DNA of 15,077 bases, from the NCBI GenBank assembly GCA_025351525.1, contig JANXVV010000351.1:1-15077 (forward strand). The letters are read 5' to 3'. Of the stretch, positions 7,212-14,914 are shown one piece after another; within the stretch, counting starts at the first letter, position 1, and every line of letters starts with the position of its first letter. The translations under genes and the position numbers were made by a program. The notes beneath the pieces were generated by a model. It did not search any database and was not told the origin of the DNA. It worked only from the letters and a program-made list of their open reading frames with translations. The stretch is from Humisphaera sp. (GTDB lineage: Bacteria; Planctomycetota; Phycisphaerae; Tepidisphaerales; Tepidisphaeraceae).

Positions 7212-9086
7212 TTATTCCACCGTCACGCTCTTTGCCAGGTTACGGGGTTTGTCGACATTGCAACCGCGCGCTACCGCGGCGTGATACGCCAGCAACTGCA
7301 ACGGCATCACCGTCAACAGCGGTTGCAGCGGTTCGAGCGTATGCGGCACATACACGACATGATCGCTGTACCGCTGGATTTGCGTATCGCCTCTCGTGGC
7401 GACGACGATCACCTCGCCGCCGCGCGCCCGCACTTCTTCGATGTTGCTGATGACCTTGTCGTATTGCGTGCCTTTGGTGGCGATGAAGACCACCGGCATC
7501 CCCTTGCTGATGAGCGCGATCGGCCCGTGCTTCATCTCCGCCGCCGGCATTCCCTCGGCGTGAATATAGCTGATCTCCTTCAGCTTCAACGCTCCTTCCA
7601 GCGCGATCGGATAATGATACCCTCGCCCCAGGAACAGCCAGTTCTCCTTGTCGCAAAACTTGCGGGCATACTCTGCAATCTGTGAACTTTGCTCCAACAC
7701 TTCCTTCATCTGATTCGGAATGTTACTGAGCGCCTCGATCAACTCCTGCGTCTGATGCTGGCTGGTGAGTTTGCGACGACCGAGGAACAGCGACAGCATC
7801 GCCAGCACCGTGCATTGGCAGGTGAAGGCTTTGGTGGACGCCACCCCGATCTCCGGCCCGGCATGAAGATAGATCCCCGCATCCGTTTCGCGGGCGATGG
7901 TGGAGCCGACCACATTCACCACGCCGAGCGTCATTGCGCCTTTGTCCTTCGCTTCACGCAGCGCCGCCAGTGTGTCCGCCGTCTCACCCGATTGGCTGAT
8001 GGCGACCAGCACCGTGCCCTCCTCCACAATCGGATTGCGATAGCGAAACTCGCTGGCATAGGTGCATTCGGTCGGCACTTTGGCGATGTCTTCCAGCATG
8101 TAATCGCCGATCAGACCCGCGTGCCACGCCGTCCCTTGGCCGGTAAGAACGAAACGCCGCGCCCGCACCAGATCGCGGCCCATGTCCGAAACACCCCCCA
8201 GCACGATCCGACCCTCCCGCGCATCCACCCGCCCGCGCAGACAGTTCGCAACGGCGGTCGGTTGCTCGAAAATCTCCTTGAGCATGAAATGCTCGTAGTC
8301 CCCCAGCTCATATTCCTCAAGCTTGTTTTCCAGCTCGGAAATCACCGGTGAAACGGAAATGTCATCGATCGTGGTCGTCCGGAAACTGCCCGGCTTCAGC
8401 ACCGCCATCTCGTTGTCGTTGAGATACACCACCTGCGTCGTATGCTCGACGATGGCGCTGGCATCGGAGGCCACGATGTATTCATCCGCGCCGATGCCGA
8501 TAATCAGCGGGCTGCCCTTGCGGGCCACGACGAGCGTATCCGGCTCATCCTTGCACGCCACCGCGATGCCGTAGGTGCCTTCCACCTGATGCAACGCCGC
8601 CTGCACCGCCCGTGAAAGCAGCGACGTGCCCGGCGGCAGATGATTCTGCTCCTTCAAATCCGCGTAAACATCCCCGATCAGCATCGCCAGCACTTCGGTA
8701 TCCGTCTGGCTCTTAAACGTGTGACCCTTGTCCGTGAGAAACTTTTTGAGAACGACGTAGTTTTCAATGATCCCGTTGTGAACCACTGCAATGTGCCCGT
8801 CATCGCTGGTATGCGGATGAGCATTGGCTTCGGTGGGCGCGCCGTGGGTGGCCCAGCGGGTGTGGGCCATGCCGATCTTCGCATCCGGCAGCGGGTTGCC
8901 TCCGTTGTTGATGCTGTCTTCCAGCACGCTGATCCGCCCCACCGCCCGGCGGATGTGCATCTGCCCGGCCTCGTCGATCACCGCGATCCCCGCCGAGTCA
9001 TACCCGCGATATTCCAGACGTTTAAGCCCCTCAATAAGCAACGGCTGACAGATTTTCCGACCGACGTATGCAACAATTCCGCACAT
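7212..9086 (-). CDS. glmS: Glutamine-fructose-6-phosphate aminotransferase (isomerizing)
   Basis: A 624-residue enzyme that makes glucosamine-6-phosphate from fructose-6-phosphate and glutamine, the entry step to UDP-GlcNAc for cell envelope synthesis; cytoplasmic. The start must be the ATG at 9086, because the catalytic Cys2 has to become the N-terminus (MCGIVAYVG). GGAGTG on the complement (9092-9097) is 5 bp upstream. The glutaminase domain shows YRGYDSAGIAV (26-36), HTRWATHG (75-82) and HNGIIENY (103-110). Two SIS domains follow: the first has GQGTAWHAG (316-324) and SQSGET (364-369), the second LFLGRGYHYPIALEGALKLK (484-503) with KEISYIHAEG (503-512) and MKHGPIAL (518-525). The C-terminus DKPRNLAKSVTVE is the conserved sugar-channelling tail. 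Length is slightly above the E. coli enzyme (609). It is transcribed divergently from the LEPR-type gene. Confidence 0.97.
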   Translation of the reverse strand: MCGIVAYVGRKICQPLLIEGLKRLEYRGYDSAGIAVIDEAGQMHIRRAVGRISVLEDSINNGGNPLPDAKIGMAHTRWATHGAPTEANAHPHTSDDGHIAVVHNGIIENYVVLKKFLTDKGHTFKSQTDTEVLAMLIGDVYADLKEQNHLPPGTSLLSRAVQAALHQVEGTYGIAVACKDEPDTLVVARKGSPLIIGIGADEYIVASDASAIVEHTTQVVYLNDNEMAVLKPGSFRTTTIDDISVSPVISELENKLEEYELGDYEHFMLKEIFEQPTAVANCLRGRVDAREGRIVLGGVSDMGRDLVRARRFVLTGQGTAWHAGLIGDYMLEDIAKVPTECTYASEFRYRNPIVEEGTVLVAISQSGETADTLAALREAKDKGAMTLGVVNVVGSTIARETDAGIYLHAGPEIGVASTKAFTCQCTVLAMLSLFLGRRKLTSQHQTQELIEALSNIPNQMKEVLEQSSQIAEYARKFCDKENWLFLGRGYHYPIALEGALKLKEISYIHAEGMPAAEMKHGPIALISKGMPVVFIATKGTQYDKVISNIEEVRARGGEVIVVATRGDTQIQRYSDHVVYVPHTLEPLQPLLTVMPLQLLAYHAAVARGCNVDKPRNLAKSVTVE

Positions 9087-9091
9087 GCAAT

Positions 9092-9097
9092 CACTCC
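9092..9097 (-). promoter_or_regulatory. Ribosome binding site fixing the glmS start
   Basis: The complement reads GGAGTG five bases before the ATG at 9086. This, with the required Cys2, excludes the 38-residue longer reading that would begin at 9200. Confidence 0.7.
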
Positions 9098-9319
9098 ATT
9101 TTTCATTGGCCCGCCATCCATCCGGGGGCTGTAAAGGGTAGACGTAAGCTACATCGGGTCGGTTCAACCTCGACTCAAGCGCGTAGTGGATACCCCTCAT
9201 ATGTTATCGGACAAATCCGCGAGAACAATCCAACGCCTCCCCGCGCCGAAATCGGAGCCGCAGGCGACGACCCGGATTCCCCCTCCGGAATATCCGATTC
9301 TCGCGCAACCCGAATTATC

Positions 9320-9349
9320 TTGACATCTCTCAATCGTTCACGGTATCGT
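9320..9349 (+). promoter_or_regulatory. Sigma-70-like promoter for the large LEPR-type gene
   Basis: A perfect -35 box TTGACA (9320-9325) is followed after 18 bp by TATCGT (9344-9349), which keeps the T, A and final T of the -10 consensus. Transcription would start near 9356, leaving a leader of about 67 nt to the ATG at 9423 or about 153 nt to the TTG at 9509. Confidence 0.5.
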
Positions 9350-9492
9350 CCGCAAGCCGCCTCGCGGGAGACGCGGCCAACTCACGCTCCTTTCACCTCC
9401 GTCACCGGAGACGGGAACCAAAATGGGCATCGCTTTGAAATCGCTTCTGCAGGCCGTCGAATCGTTCTTCCGGATGTTATTCAGCAAATTAA

Positions 9493-9502
9493 GGGGGGGG
9501 GG
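9493..9502 (+). repeat. Homopolymer run of ten G at the gene start
   Basis: Ten consecutive G residues lie between an upstream ATG frame (9423, also 9474) and the frame of the LEPR motif. With 11 G, or a -1 slip, the two frames join. The run also works as a crude Shine-Dalgarno sequence for a TTG at 9509. Confidence 0.9.
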
Positions 9503-9508
9503 AATCGT

Positions 9509-12500
9509 TTGCGCAGTCGCGAGCACGAACCCTTCTCGTTTCAGACTTTTGAACCGCGCCTGCTGTTGACCGTCGGGATTTACCCATCGAGCGACGGCCA
9601 CCTGGAGGTCCATGTGGAGCAGTTGCCCCCCGCCGCCGACTATCAAATCTATCGCGGCAACGCGCTGGGGAGTTGGACGCCGGTGGCCGATCTGGGCGCG
9701 CTCGATCCGTATATCGGCGGCGACTTCGTCGATACCGGGGTTTCGATCGCCGGTGGCAGCGTCTACCGCTATGCCGCCTACGACGGCAACGGCAACCCGC
9801 TCGACACCGCCACGCTCTACACCGTCAGTCAGATCGGGGCCGTCGTCACCGACTACACCACCGCGCACCTCAATTGGGAAAACAACGAGCCCACCCTGCA
9901 ATTCTCGCTCTCTCGAGATGCCACCTTCCTCGGCAATCTCGGCAATGCCTCCTCCTACACCGACACCGGCCTGGAACTCAACACCTGGTACAACTACGCC
10001 CTGAACGAGACCACCGCCAACCAGTGGAGTACGATCGAGGTCATCACCGCGCCACCCTCGCCCTCCGACCCCGTCGCCACGGCCGTCTCCGGCCAGGAGA
10101 TCGATTTACACCTCTCGAATTCCACTTCGTTTCAAGGGCCCTACAACATCTATCGGTCACTCACCCCCGATTTCGCCCCGGACGCCGCACACTTTGTCGC
10201 CGAGTCCGGCGGGCAGCAGTTCGCCGACACCACCGTCGTTTCCGGCACGACGTACTACTACCAAATCACCTCGTTCAATCCGACTGTCGGGCTGGAATCG
10301 CCTCCCTCCGACACCTCGGCGACCACTCCCGTCGGTTCGCCGGTCGTCACGGGCCAGCCGATCCACGCCATCGCCGGCTCGGCCTACCACGGCATCGTCG
10401 CCACCTTCAGCCAGGCCGGCAGCGGCAGCGGGCCCGCCGAACACTCCGCCGAGATCAACTGGGGCGATGGCTCACCCAACGGGTCTACTAACGGAACCTC
10501 ACCGGATTTGGCGATCATCGATAACCCGGACGGAACCTACTCCGTTATCGGCACGCACACCTACGCCATCTGCTCACGAACCAGCGCTACCGCCAGCGTT
10601 CTTGTCACCTATCCCTTCCTGGCCATGCAAGACTCGGCAACGTCGTCGGTCAGCATCGTCGAACCGCCCGCCGCCGTGAGCGGATTTTCCGCCACCGCCG
10701 GTTCCCCGGGATCGGTCGACCTCAATTGGTCTATCAACGGCGAGCTTACCGCCACCGCCTTCAGGATCGACGCCTCCACGGACGGTGGAACCACGTTCCA
10801 ACCCATAGGCCAGGTCGATGCGCCGGACACATCGTTCGACGCGGTGAATCTGGAGGGCAAGACGCACTACACTTTCCGCGTAACGCCGGTGAACGAAGCG
10901 GGGGATGGAGTCGCATCGGCAGTCTTGCTCACGACGGGAGCGGTTGGGAAATGGTATAAAGTCAGTTTCATGGATTCAGTAAATCCCGGCGCTACCGCCG
11001 AGCCGTTCAGCGATACTGCTGGTTCAACCGTATCCGCGTCAGGTTCATCCTATGGATTGCTGGCGCTCACGTCGGCTGCACAAGCTAACGGAGGTTGGGT
11101 CTATGCCGATTCGATGTCGGATGCGGTTCTACAAGCGATTTCGGGATCAGTTACCGACAGTCAAGGTGTGACCTTTACTTTAGGCACTTCCGCAGCGTTC
11201 ACCTTTCAGACGGCGTGGAGTGTGGGCGGGCGACCGGTCGGATCATCAGTTGTCTTCCGCGAGTCGGCGGATACAGTCTTGGGTGGCGCCGGAAATGATT
11301 TGCTTGTCGATCAAGTGACTGTAACCCCCGAGGCTTTGTTCGTCACCGCCAGCGCCGATCAAACCAACGCGCCGGGAGGCGCATTGGGAGTAGGGATGTT
11401 TACCAGCGCGGATTCGACCGCCCCTGCCAGCGATTTTCATGCAACCGTCACCTGGTCCAACGGCGTGTCCAGTAATGCCATTATCACGCCTACCCCTGAC
11501 GGCGCGGCGTTTGGCGTATCAATCGTCCCTCCCATGGGCGTTGATGCGAGCATCTACTCACTCACCGTGATTCATAACCCCACCGGCTTTTCCGACCAGG
11601 ATAGTCTGGGGGGCGCGACGCAACCATCCCAAACCACCTATTCAACATTGACCGCGTCAAAGTTCAACATCGGCACCAGCAAGAATTATATCTCCAACAT
11701 CACCTTGTCCTGGAAAGGGAAAAAAGCCTTGGCCAGCGGAACCCACTACCGCATTTTCAGGGTAGATGCCAACGGGGTTGAAATCCAAAAGGATTTTCCC
11801 GGCAACGGTTCCTGGCAGGATGTTTCAATCACGCCCGCCAATAATTACATCTATTCGATCCAGATCATCAATGACAGCACCGGCGTTGGCGGTAGCCGAA
11901 TCGCATTCGGCGCGCCAATCCAAACGTACTATGCCCGCGACAATCAAAACCCGTTCATTTCTCCGAAGACCCGATTGGATAGCGCATCGACCACTTCCGA
12001 TCCAACCGGCGAAAAGACGACTTGGAATTGGAATAAGCTGAGCTATTGGGCCACGGGCATCCAATTCAAACTCTTTCGCACTGACGACCCCTACAACATT
12101 CGCCTGTCGAATGGCACGATTGGCCCAAACCCGGCCTTCAATAAGTTCAAGTCGTTCATCAATCTTTACCCGGAAATCGCAAGCCAATCCTACACGATCG
12201 ACGATGTCAGTGCCGGAACTTACGGCAGCACGATCTACTACTACACCCTTGTCGCATACGAGAATAATATCGCGTTCGCGCAGACAACGGTTGTGGCACC
12301 GCAGTACGTGTTCCAACTGGGTCTCCGTGCCACCGACATCACTAAGGCGGATTACCGGAAATATGTCGAGCACCAAGGCTACCAGTTCCATCCGTTTTTC
12401 TATACCGAGACGGGCAGCGCTTCAAGTCTTGATACAACAACCGCCGAAGGCCTGTTGAATACTCTGCCCGCAAGCCTGTCGGTCGTACTCGGTGGACTCT

Positions 12501-13030
12501 CATTGGGGGGAGGCGAAGCGGTGCGGATCACTCAGGAGATGCAGAACCGGTCTATAGGACTTCTAACGCTCTTTGATCCGGTATCGAATTACGACGACGG
12601 GATCACTCTAGCCGTATCGGGATTAGCACCTTTCTACGAGCAACGATTCAATGGCAGCAACGTGCCGATAGACCCCAAGAATCTCACTGAAGATGAGATG
12701 CCGAAATCAACATTTTTCCTGCCTACGATGACCACCAACTCAAACGGCAGGTCGACCGTTACGTCGAAGATCGCTATCGCCTATAATTGGCACCAAACAT
12801 TTGCCAAGGAATTCCCCGCCGGAGGGTATGGTGTGGCAACCGGTTCCATTGCAAATCTAAGCAGCGCGTTAGATTGGCACGATGTGATCTCTGGAACTTA
12901 CCATACTTCTCAATTCGACATCCCGACGAATCCCGCATTCTTTGAAGCTGATTATGGAACTGGTAATCCGCTAAGCATCCTGCCGAACATTAGGAAAGCC
13001 ATCGACACCAAGATTGCCTGGACCCTGTAG
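9509..13030 (+). CDS. Large LEPR-type modular surface protein with C-terminal alpha/beta-hydrolase domain
   Basis: About 1173 residues if translation begins at the in-frame TTG at 9509, six bases after the G10 run; the start is uncertain. The N-terminus SFQTFEPRLLLTVG is a LEPR-XLL-type motif. FN3-like segments follow (about 30-260), with repeated YxIYR and WYNYAL-type strands. A PKD-like piece contains NWGDGS at 317-322 and ends in GTHTYA, and a clearer FN3 domain covers 385-475. A beta-rich region follows, and from about 945 comes an alpha/beta-hydrolase-like domain: G-L-S-L-G with S998, D1023 in TLFDPV and H1132 in YHTSQFDIP form a plausible triad. The protein is probably secreted or cell-surface attached, with adhesive repeats presenting an esterase or lipase-like unit; substrate unknown. 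GC content drops sharply from about 10,940 onward. The next gene starts 52 bp later, so co-transcription is likely. Confidence 0.75.
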   Translation: MRSREHEPFSFQTFEPRLLLTVGIYPSSDGHLEVHVEQLPPAADYQIYRGNALGSWTPVADLGALDPYIGGDFVDTGVSIAGGSVYRYAAYDGNGNPLDTATLYTVSQIGAVVTDYTTAHLNWENNEPTLQFSLSRDATFLGNLGNASSYTDTGLELNTWYNYALNETTANQWSTIEVITAPPSPSDPVATAVSGQEIDLHLSNSTSFQGPYNIYRSLTPDFAPDAAHFVAESGGQQFADTTVVSGTTYYYQITSFNPTVGLESPPSDTSATTPVGSPVVTGQPIHAIAGSAYHGIVATFSQAGSGSGPAEHSAEINWGDGSPNGSTNGTSPDLAIIDNPDGTYSVIGTHTYAICSRTSATASVLVTYPFLAMQDSATSSVSIVEPPAAVSGFSATAGSPGSVDLNWSINGELTATAFRIDASTDGGTTFQPIGQVDAPDTSFDAVNLEGKTHYTFRVTPVNEAGDGVASAVLLTTGAVGKWYKVSFMDSVNPGATAEPFSDTAGSTVSASGSSYGLLALTSAAQANGGWVYADSMSDAVLQAISGSVTDSQGVTFTLGTSAAFTFQTAWSVGGRPVGSSVVFRESADTVLGGAGNDLLVDQVTVTPEALFVTASADQTNAPGGALGVGMFTSADSTAPASDFHATVTWSNGVSSNAIITPTPDGAAFGVSIVPPMGVDASIYSLTVIHNPTGFSDQDSLGGATQPSQTTYSTLTASKFNIGTSKNYISNITLSWKGKKALASGTHYRIFRVDANGVEIQKDFPGNGSWQDVSITPANNYIYSIQIINDSTGVGGSRIAFGAPIQTYYARDNQNPFISPKTRLDSASTTSDPTGEKTTWNWNKLSYWATGIQFKLFRTDDPYNIRLSNGTIGPNPAFNKFKSFINLYPEIASQSYTIDDVSAGTYGSTIYYYTLVAYENNIAFAQTTVVAPQYVFQLGLRATDITKADYRKYVEHQGYQFHPFFYTETGSASSLDTTTAEGLLNTLPASLSVVLGGLSLGGGEAVRITQEMQNRSIGLLTLFDPVSNYDDGITLAVSGLAPFYEQRFNGSNVPIDPKNLTEDEMPKSTFFLPTMTTNSNGRSTVTSKIAIAYNWHQTFAKEFPAGGYGVATGSIANLSSALDWHDVISGTYHTSQFDIPTNPAFFEADYGTGNPLSILPNIRKAIDTKIAWTL

Positions 13031-13081
13031 ATGCCTTTTATGTCGTTGTTTGGGGGCGTATGTTTAATGGCGGAAGCATCC

Positions 13082-14575
13082 ATGAGAACTAAAATCTCAC
13101 AACAATGCGTGGCGGTCGAGTCTCTTGAACAGCGGCTTCAATTTAGCGATGCCCCAGATTTGATTCATTCAACAGGCTCCCTTTCAATACCGCGTGAAGC
13201 CATGGGCGCAACATCCGTTGGCGATCGCGCTTTTTTCGCGGGGGGATATGTCGGCTTCCCTCGCGCAGGTGATGCGTTCACAGATGTTGTTGACGTATAC
13301 AACGCAAAAACAGGAATCTGGTCAACCGCCCACCTCTCTCAGGCGACCGCCGCGGAAACAGCAACGCACACCGAGACGATCGTATTTTTCCCAGGGGGTT
13401 TTCTTAAATCGGTCAAGGCGATCGACATCTATGACAGCGTCACCAGCACATGGTCGATAAAGTCATTTCGGGAATCTCGCCACTGGGTACAGTCCGCAAC
13501 TGTTATTGGGCAGGCAGTGTTCATCAGTTCGGTATTGAATGCTTCAGGAGTACCCATTGGAGGTGCCGTAGACATATTCGATGCGACCGCCCGGCGTTGG
13601 AGCGAACGCAATGCACTGACGTTTAGAGAACTGGTTGCCATCGGCACGAAAATCCTGTCCTCTCCTTACGAATCGCCCACTACCCTTGTCTTCGACGGCA
13701 TCACGCATGGGTGGTCCACGATTAAAGTACCCGTACGCGGGCTTAGGTTGGAACATCCCATTGCCGTCGGCACGAAAGTATTTTTCCGTGTTGGCGGCAC
13801 CATCGGCGTGATCTACGACACCGTGGCCGGAACTTGGACCCAGATCGCCACCCCGCGATTGGGCGAGCAGATCGGCCAAGACGCCACGAGCGCCGCCACC
13901 GTGGGGACAAAGATCATCTTCGCCAGCGGCCCCTTTTTTCCCGGTGGATTGCCCGTGTATGCCAACGTCGTCAATGTCTATGATTCCGTGACCGGCCAAT
14001 GGTCCACTGCACCCATTTCGGTTCCGCGCGGCGGGATATCGGCCACCACCGTCGGCAACCAAGCCCTGTTCGCGGGAGGTGCCGTTGACATCATCGGACC
14101 CACCCAAGCTTTTACCCCCCAATCCGCCGTTGACATCTTCACCGACACCGCCCCCTCCCCCGTCCTCTCCGGCGGCCTGACCGGCAACATCGGTCACCGC
14201 AACCAAGTCACGATCATCAACACCGGCGACGCCGCCCTGGCCGGACCCTACGGCATCCGACTCTACGCCAGCCTGGACCGCACCCTGAACGGCGCGATCC
14301 TCGTCGGCACGCGCGGGGTGACCACACCGCTGCCCGCCGGGTCCTCGGCTACCTTCGGCGTGCGCACCATCTTGCCAAAGGACACCCCCGCCGGAACCTA
14401 CCATCTGCTCGCGGCAATCTCGGACGGCACCGGCCACCTCACCCCCATCGCCGCCGAGGATGCGACGTTTCGGGTAGGCCGGAAGCAGGTCGCCGCGCCG
14501 GCCAACGCACGACCGGCGAAGAGTATGGCCGGAGCGTTTACGCGTGCATCCCATTCGGCACGGCAGTGGACTTGA
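13082..14575 (+). CDS. LEPR-type Kelch-like beta-propeller protein with CARDB-like tail
   Basis: A 497-residue protein. The start at 13082 is chosen because the downstream paralogue aligns with exactly 20 residues before the shared end of VESLEQRLQ, and because GGAAG (13072-13076) lies 5 bp upstream. Alternative in-frame ATGs are at 13031, 13040 and 13067. VESLEQRLQFS is a divergent LEPR-XLL motif. Residues 25-355 hold at least six Kelch-type blades of the form VDVYNAKTGIWST, with tryptophans at about 80, 124, 173, 211, 252 and 307, and recurrent VG-x-ALFAGG. Residues 365-465 (NQVTIINTGDAALAGPYGIRLY, PAGTYHLLA) resemble a CARDB-type beta-sandwich. It is predicted to be extracellular and structural or ligand-binding; no enzyme motif is seen. 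GC content is near 53% in the first half and above 70% in the tail, so a chimeric origin is possible. Confidence 0.83.
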   Translation: MRTKISQQCVAVESLEQRLQFSDAPDLIHSTGSLSIPREAMGATSVGDRAFFAGGYVGFPRAGDAFTDVVDVYNAKTGIWSTAHLSQATAAETATHTETIVFFPGGFLKSVKAIDIYDSVTSTWSIKSFRESRHWVQSATVIGQAVFISSVLNASGVPIGGAVDIFDATARRWSERNALTFRELVAIGTKILSSPYESPTTLVFDGITHGWSTIKVPVRGLRLEHPIAVGTKVFFRVGGTIGVIYDTVAGTWTQIATPRLGEQIGQDATSAATVGTKIIFASGPFFPGGLPVYANVVNVYDSVTGQWSTAPISVPRGGISATTVGNQALFAGGAVDIIGPTQAFTPQSAVDIFTDTAPSPVLSGGLTGNIGHRNQVTIINTGDAALAGPYGIRLYASLDRTLNGAILVGTRGVTTPLPAGSSATFGVRTILPKDTPAGTYHLLAAISDGTGHLTPIAAEDATFRVGRKQVAAPANARPAKSMAGAFTRASHSARQWT

Positions 14576-14914
14576 ACCATGAAAGAGGTTCCGTTGAACC
14601 AGGTACAAACGGCCTGCGATGAGGACTCTACGAACTACAAACGGAGAACGGGACGGGTCCAAATCGATGCGAATTCCTTGTTTATGTTGCCTCTATTCCG
14701 CTATTTCTTCCCAAAAGTAACTGTTTACCGTGCCCAGATCATCGGGAAATACGGCGTAGAAAGACCGCGCACATCCTACGTCCGGAGGACGATCACGCGA
14801 AACCGTCGGCGAATCGATACTATTTCGGGCAGTGACGGTAAACAGTTACTCCCAAAATCTGTCAGTATTGGACCTGTTCCGTTTTCCGATCCCACATTCC
14901 CACGAGAGATTCCA
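14576..14914. other. Gap between the Kelch-like paralogues
   Basis: This 339-bp gap contains a 133-bp IS66-type element (14717-14849) and little else. I see no clear terminator after the first paralogue or promoter for the second. An ATG at 14579 opens a frame that runs without stop through the element and into the second paralogue, adding 112 residues. The extension has no recognisable motif and is judged a chance open frame. Confidence 0.55.
14709..14857. mobile_element. Non-autonomous IS66-type miniature element with 8-bp target duplication
   Basis: The element spans 14717-14849 (133 bp). It starts GTAACTGTTTACCGT and ends with the exact reverse complement ACGGTAAACAGTTAC. The terminal repeats continue as GCCC/GGGC after a 4-nt offset (CACT) on the right side. 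It is flanked by a perfect 8-bp direct repeat TCCCAAAA at 14709-14716 and 14850-14857. Termini starting 5'-GTAA and an 8-bp duplication are established hallmarks of the IS66 family. The 103-bp interior cannot encode a transposase, so it would need one in trans. The intact duplication suggests a fairly recent insertion. Confidence 0.8.

Larger units (their letters stand above)
9087..9508. other. Divergent intergenic region between glmS and the large LEPR-type gene
   Basis: This 422-bp region is open in the frame of the downstream gene but reads as non-coding there: low-complexity, rich in R/S/P/T, and with no recognisable motif. It should hold promoters in both directions. Structures seen are the plus-strand promoter at 9320-9349, a small hairpin CTCCG-tcac-CGGAG (9397-9410), an ATG frame from 9423 with a plausible N-terminus, and a G10 tract at 9493-9502. 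For glmS I find no convincing -35/-10 pair on the minus strand; TTGTCC near 9210 is the only candidate. Confidence 0.5.

Noticed and set aside
9087..9200. 38-residue longer glmS product
   Set aside because: The glutaminase needs Cys right after the initiator Met, which fixes the start at 9086, and a GGAG site precedes it.
9087..9320. glmS ribozyme/riboswitch upstream of glmS
   Set aside because: No ribozyme core could be recognised, and that RNA is known essentially from Firmicutes.
9068..9508. N-terminal extension of the large LEPR-type gene back to 9068
   Set aside because: It would overlap the glmS start, cover the promoter and show no recognisable protein sequence; the LEPR motif normally lies near the N-terminus.
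13544..14662. 372-residue minus-strand frame opposite the Kelch-like gene
   Set aside because: Glycine-rich, low-complexity sequence produced by the complement of GC-rich Kelch/CARDB codons; the plus frame has clear repeats and a paralogue.
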